NCBI GenBank assembly: GCA_021850555.1
Contig: JAJZLX010000639.1
Location: 1-17,941 of the forward strand
Direction of reading: 5' to 3'
Length of the DNA: 17,941 nt
Origin: Pseudomonadota bacterium
Lineage (GTDB): Bacteria > Pseudomonadota > Gammaproteobacteria > Steroidobacterales > Steroidobacteraceae
A model generated the notes under the pieces. The model worked only from the letters and a program-made list of their open reading frames with translations. It was not told the DNA's origin and ran no database searches. Position 1 is the stretch's first letter, and each line of letters starts with the position of its first letter. Shown here piece after piece: positions 14,803 to 17,941 of this stretch. The translations under genes and the position numbers were made by a program.

Positions 14803-16697
14803 GATGCCGGCAGCGTCCCGAATGCCGCATGCAGCTGCCGCAGGAACTCGCCGGCGTCCATGTAGCCCACGACCTGGAAGCGGTGAAGCTCCCGGCCCTC
14901 GTCGCTGTAGAAGGCGACCGTCGGGGGGCCGAAAATCCCGAAATGCTTGAGCAGCGCGCGGTCATTGGCGTTGTTTGCCGTGACATCGGCGCGCAGCAGC
15001 ACCGTACGGGAAAGCGCTTGGCGCACCGTCGGGTCGGCAAAGGTGGTCGCCTCCATTTCCTTGCACGAGGTACACCAGCTCGCGTAGAAATCGACCATCA
15101 CGGTGCGGTGCAGCCGCTGCGCCCGGGCCACATCCTGATCGAGGTCGGCCACAGAGTGTATGGCCGTGAAATGTAAGACCGGGGCGGGCCGCGCCAGAGC
15201 CGGGAAGGGCTCCAGCGGGTTGCTGCCCCCGAGGGCCGCGCCGGTCATCACGGCGAGCGCATATACCCCGGCGAGGGCAGCGCCGAGCCGCAGCGTCCAG
15301 CGTCCCGAAGACCGCGTCTGCCGGGCATCCGAGATGAGCGCCCAGGCGGCGGCCAGCGCAGGCACGGCCCATAGCGCCAGGGTGATCCGGGCGGGCAGCA
15401 GGCGGGAAAGCATCCACACCGCCACCCCGAGCATCATCGCGCCAAAGAGCCTTTTGACGGTGTCCATCCACGGACCGGCCTTCGGCAGCAGCCGTCCCGC
15501 CGAGGCGCCCACGGCGAGCAGCGGCGTTCCCATGCCGATGCTCAGCGCGAACAGCGCTGCGGCGCCCCGCGCCACCTCGCCCGTCCGGCTGATGACCGCC
15601 AGCGCGCCGACCAGTGCCGGGGCGACACAGCTGGTCACGATGAGCGCCGACAGAGCGCCCATTACGGCCACCCCGCCGAGTGTGCCGGCCGACTGGCGGC
15701 CGCTGAGGGCGGCAAGACGGGTCTGGAGCGTGGTGGGCATCTGCACGTTGAACAGGCCGATCATCGCCAGCCCCATTGCCGCGAGCACCCCCGCGAACGA
15801 GACGAGGATCCAAGGACGCTGGAAGAAGGCTTGCACTTCCGCCCCCGCCGCCGCCGCCGCCGCCCCGGCCAGCGTGTAGGTCGCGGCCATGCCGAGCACG
15901 TAGGTCAACGACAGCACAAAGGCGCGTCCGGCCGTCACCTGCCTGCCGTGGCCGACGATGATGCCGGAAACAATCGGCAGCATCGGCAGGCAACAGGGAG
16001 TGAAGGCGAGCGCCAGGCCGGCCAGATAGAACCAGCCGAGCATGGCCAGCCAGCTTCCCGAGCGGGCAAGGCCGGCGAAGCGGCCCTGGGGGGTGCCGAG
16101 GCTCGCATGCCGGAGGGCCGGTGCGCTGACGGGGACCGATGCCGCCGGGCCCGAGGCGGCATGAGAGGCGGCGGGCGGCAAGCCGACCGTGACCGTCTTC
16201 GTGATGGGGGGGTAGCAGAGTCCGGCATCGGCGCAACCCTGGTAGGTGACCATCAGTGTCACTTGGCGGACATCGGCGGACGGGATCGAGATCACCGCCA
16301 CCCGAGCGCGCACCCGATGTCGGTAGATCTGCTCCCGGCCGAAGTAGGGATCCACCTTGATCAGACCCGGGGGCAGCTGCAGTGGGCCGAGCTTCGTGCC
16401 GGCCGGGGCGCGGACATGGATACGGCTGCGGTACAGGTAGTAACCGGTCCGGATGCGCCAATCGAGCCCGATCTGGTGATACCCTTCCGCGCGCGCGCTG
16501 AAGTGGAAGACCTTGTCCGGTGGGGGGAATTTATGTCCTCCCACCGCGGCCGCGCCCAGGGCCGCGAGGATCCCCGGAGACAGCGTCGGAGGGGGGGCGG
16601 CCCGACTCATGCCGATGGAGCACAGCGCGAGCAATGCCGCCGTGGCGCACTGCCAGCGGCCGCTCAAGCCTCGGCGAAGACGACCTGGACCCGTCAT
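14799..16697 (-). CDS. dsbD: Thiol:disulfide interchange protein DsbD
   Basis: Moves electrons from cytoplasmic thioredoxin across the inner membrane to periplasmic thiol proteins. 632 residues with all three parts. Signal peptide about 1-33 (cut near SRA-A). Periplasmic alpha domain with VTYQGCADAGLCYPP (C155, C161). Membrane domain with about eight helices from 215 to 490, containing AFTPCCLPMLPIVSGIIVG (C235) and VTSCVAPALVGALAVI (C357), the two membrane redox cysteines. C-terminal thioredoxin-like gamma domain with MVDFYASWCTSCKEMEATTFADPTV (C542, C545). Family members usually have TPCVLP; here an additional Cys236 replaces Val. The start overlaps the cutA stop as ATGA and the stop overlaps the tlpA-like start likewise, so cutA-dsbD-tlpA form one operon. 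Confidence 0.96.
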   Translation of the reverse strand: MTGPGRLRRGLSGRWQCATAALLALCSIGMSRAAPPPTLSPGILAALGAAAVGGHKFPPPDKVFHFSARAEGYHQIGLDWRIRTGYYLYRSRIHVRAPAGTKLGPLQLPPGLIKVDPYFGREQIYRHRVRARVAVISIPSADVRQVTLMVTYQGCADAGLCYPPITKTVTVGLPPAASHAASGPAASVPVSAPALRHASLGTPQGRFAGLARSGSWLAMLGWFYLAGLALAFTPCCLPMLPIVSGIIVGHGRQVTAGRAFVLSLTYVLGMAATYTLAGAAAAAAGAEVQAFFQRPWILVSFAGVLAAMGLAMIGLFNVQMPTTLQTRLAALSGRQSAGTLGGVAVMGALSALIVTSCVAPALVGALAVISRTGEVARGAAALFALSIGMGTPLLAVGASAGRLLPKAGPWMDTVKRLFGAMMLGVAVWMLSRLLPARITLALWAVPALAAAWALISDARQTRSSGRWTLRLGAALAGVYALAVMTGAALGGSNPLEPFPALARPAPVLHFTAIHSVADLDQDVARAQRLHRTVMVDFYASWCTSCKEMEATTFADPTVRQALSRTVLLRADVTANNANDRALLKHFGIFGPPTVAFYSDEGRELHRFQVVGYMDAGEFLRQLHAAFGTLPAS

Positions 16698-17008
16698 GCG
16701 GTGAGGGCCTGCGTGAGCCAGGAAAGGTAGGCCTCGGAGCCCGCGGCCACCGGCAGAGCGATGATCTCCGGCAACTCGTACGGGTGGATGGACTTCAGGC
16801 GCATTTCCAGATCCGGGTAGCGGGCGGTGAGTGTTTTGATGCTCAGCAGCATCTCGGGTTCATCCTGGACGGCCCCTTGCCACCGGAACGTCGAGTGTAC
16901 CGTCTGCCGGCTGACGCAGGCGGCCAGGCCCGATTCGACCAGTTCCCGGGCGATCCGGGCGGCATCCGGCTCCGGGCACGTCGTCAGGACCAGAAGGTGC
17001 TCAGTCAT
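16694..17008 (-). CDS. cutA: CutA family divalent-cation tolerance protein
   Basis: 104 residues, a small trimeric ferredoxin-like-fold protein. Seen: LLVLTTCPEPDAARIARELVESGLAACV (5-32), STFRWQGAVQDEPEMLLSIKT (39-59) and the family hallmark IHPYELPEIIALPV (74-87). Originally linked to copper tolerance in E. coli, where the effect was partly due to the adjoining dsbD; its biochemical role remains unsettled. Here too it precedes dsbD with a 4-base overlap. It reads divergently from groES, with 256 bases between them. A TAGAAT hexamer (17036-17041, minus strand) could be its -10 box. Confidence 0.95.
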   Translation of the reverse strand: MTEHLLVLTTCPEPDAARIARELVESGLAACVSRQTVHSTFRWQGAVQDEPEMLLSIKTLTARYPDLEMRLKSIHPYELPEIIALPVAAGSEAYLSWLTQALTA

Positions 17009-17035
17009 AGACCCACGCAGGTACGCGAATATCCC

Positions 17036-17041
17036 ATTCTA
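17036..17041 (-). promoter_or_regulatory. Candidate -10 box of the cutA-dsbD-tlpA operon
   Basis: TAGAAT on the minus strand, five of six to TATAAT, about 28 bases before the cutA start codon. No good -35 hexamer was seen 16-18 bases further upstream, so an activator or a weak promoter would be implied. Confidence 0.3.
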
Positions 17042-17156
17042 TGCTGTAAGGGATTGCCGCAGCCGCCGGGTGAAGCGCTGGATCCGGGCATCCCGGCCCC
17101 GGCCCCCGGTGCCGGGCGGCTTTCCCGCCCCTGAGGGAAAAAAATCGCTCCCGGGG

Positions 17157-17184
17157 TTGAAATCCGGCAGCGCCTACCTATGAT
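17157..17184 (+). promoter_or_regulatory. groESL promoter
   Basis: TTGAAA (17157-17162), a 16-base spacer, and TATGAT (17179-17184): a strong sigma-70 match. GTTGAAA also resembles a sigma-32 -35 box, but the matching CCCCAT-type -10 is poor. The predicted transcription start falls inside the CIRCE element, so bound HrcA would block initiation. Confidence 0.75.
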
Positions 17185-17210
17185 TAGCAGCCACGCGGGG
17201 AGAGTGCTAA
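17184..17210. promoter_or_regulatory. CIRCE operator (HrcA binding site)
   Basis: Left arm TTAGCAGCC, nine-base spacer, right arm GAGTGCTAA. The consensus is TTAGCACTC-N9-GAGTGCTAA: the right arm is perfect and the left differs at two of nine bases. The spacing is exact, and the site lies just before groES, as in other HrcA-controlled groESL operons. Confidence 0.9.
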
Positions 17211-17264
17211 TACCTCGCCCGCGACCCACATTTAACTTAAAGCGTCCCTAAAGGAGCGTTCCCC

Positions 17265-17941
<677 letters not shown>

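Noticed and set aside
17117..17145. GGGCGG-CTTTC-CCGCCC stem near an A-rich run, considered as a terminator
   Set aside because: The tract after it on the plus strand is A rather than T, no plus-strand gene precedes it, and on the minus strand the T-run comes before the stem.

Overview
The window looks like chromosome from a high-G+C gammaproteobacterium. The evidence is a Fis protein encoded directly after dusB, the block prmA / MJ0042-DUF3426 protein / dusB / fis / purH / purD, the adjoining cutA / dsbD / tlpA-like / aroQ / accB / accC genes, and a groESL operon preceded by a CIRCE element. The block recalls Xanthomonadales, Nevskiales, Steroidobacterales or Chromatiales; the exact family cannot be fixed by eye.

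Left third (1-5373) is accessory and visibly less G+C-rich. From the left edge it holds the start of a GlxA-type AraC-family regulator (minus strand, cut by the window edge) and, just upstream of it on the same strand, a broken MtbC-type corrinoid protein gene. The corrinoid gene keeps its helical cap and its last residues but has lost the cobalamin-binding domain by an in-frame deletion. After a 568-bp divergent spacer with inverted repeats and a promoter-like sequence come a plus-strand 678-residue flavin oxidoreductase of the DgcA / N-methylproline demethylase group, a second AraC-family regulator and, further on, a small ChrR-like cupin protein. GlxA-type regulators, corrinoid proteins and DgcA-like enzymes are recurrent parts of quaternary and tertiary amine (betaine) degradation loci. 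The most likely reading is a methylated-amine catabolic locus whose corrinoid methyl-transfer branch is decaying while its oxidative demethylase remains intact. The substrate cannot be assigned from this window.

Middle and right (5543-17008, all minus strand) is a dense housekeeping block read from cutA leftward: cutA-dsbD-tlpA-like (joined by 4-base ATGA overlaps; periplasmic thiol reduction), then aroQ-accB-accC-prmA (aromatic and fatty acid precursor synthesis, ribosomal protein L11 methylation; accC/prmA overlap by GTGA), then the zinc-ribbon membrane protein, dusB, fis, purH and purD (tRNA dihydrouridine, nucleoid protein, last step and second step of purine synthesis). Gaps are mostly below 30 bases, so several genes probably share transcripts.

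Right end (17009-17941) is the divergent chaperonin operon: a sigma-70-like promoter (TTGAAA-16-TATGAT), CIRCE for HrcA repression, groES, and the first 122 codons of groEL. I see no tRNA, rRNA, insertion sequence, CRISPR array or prophage gene. I found no convincing wholly new system; the observations most worth checking are the deleted corrinoid gene and the operator-like repeats and unusual iron-sulfur motif of the neighbouring demethylase.
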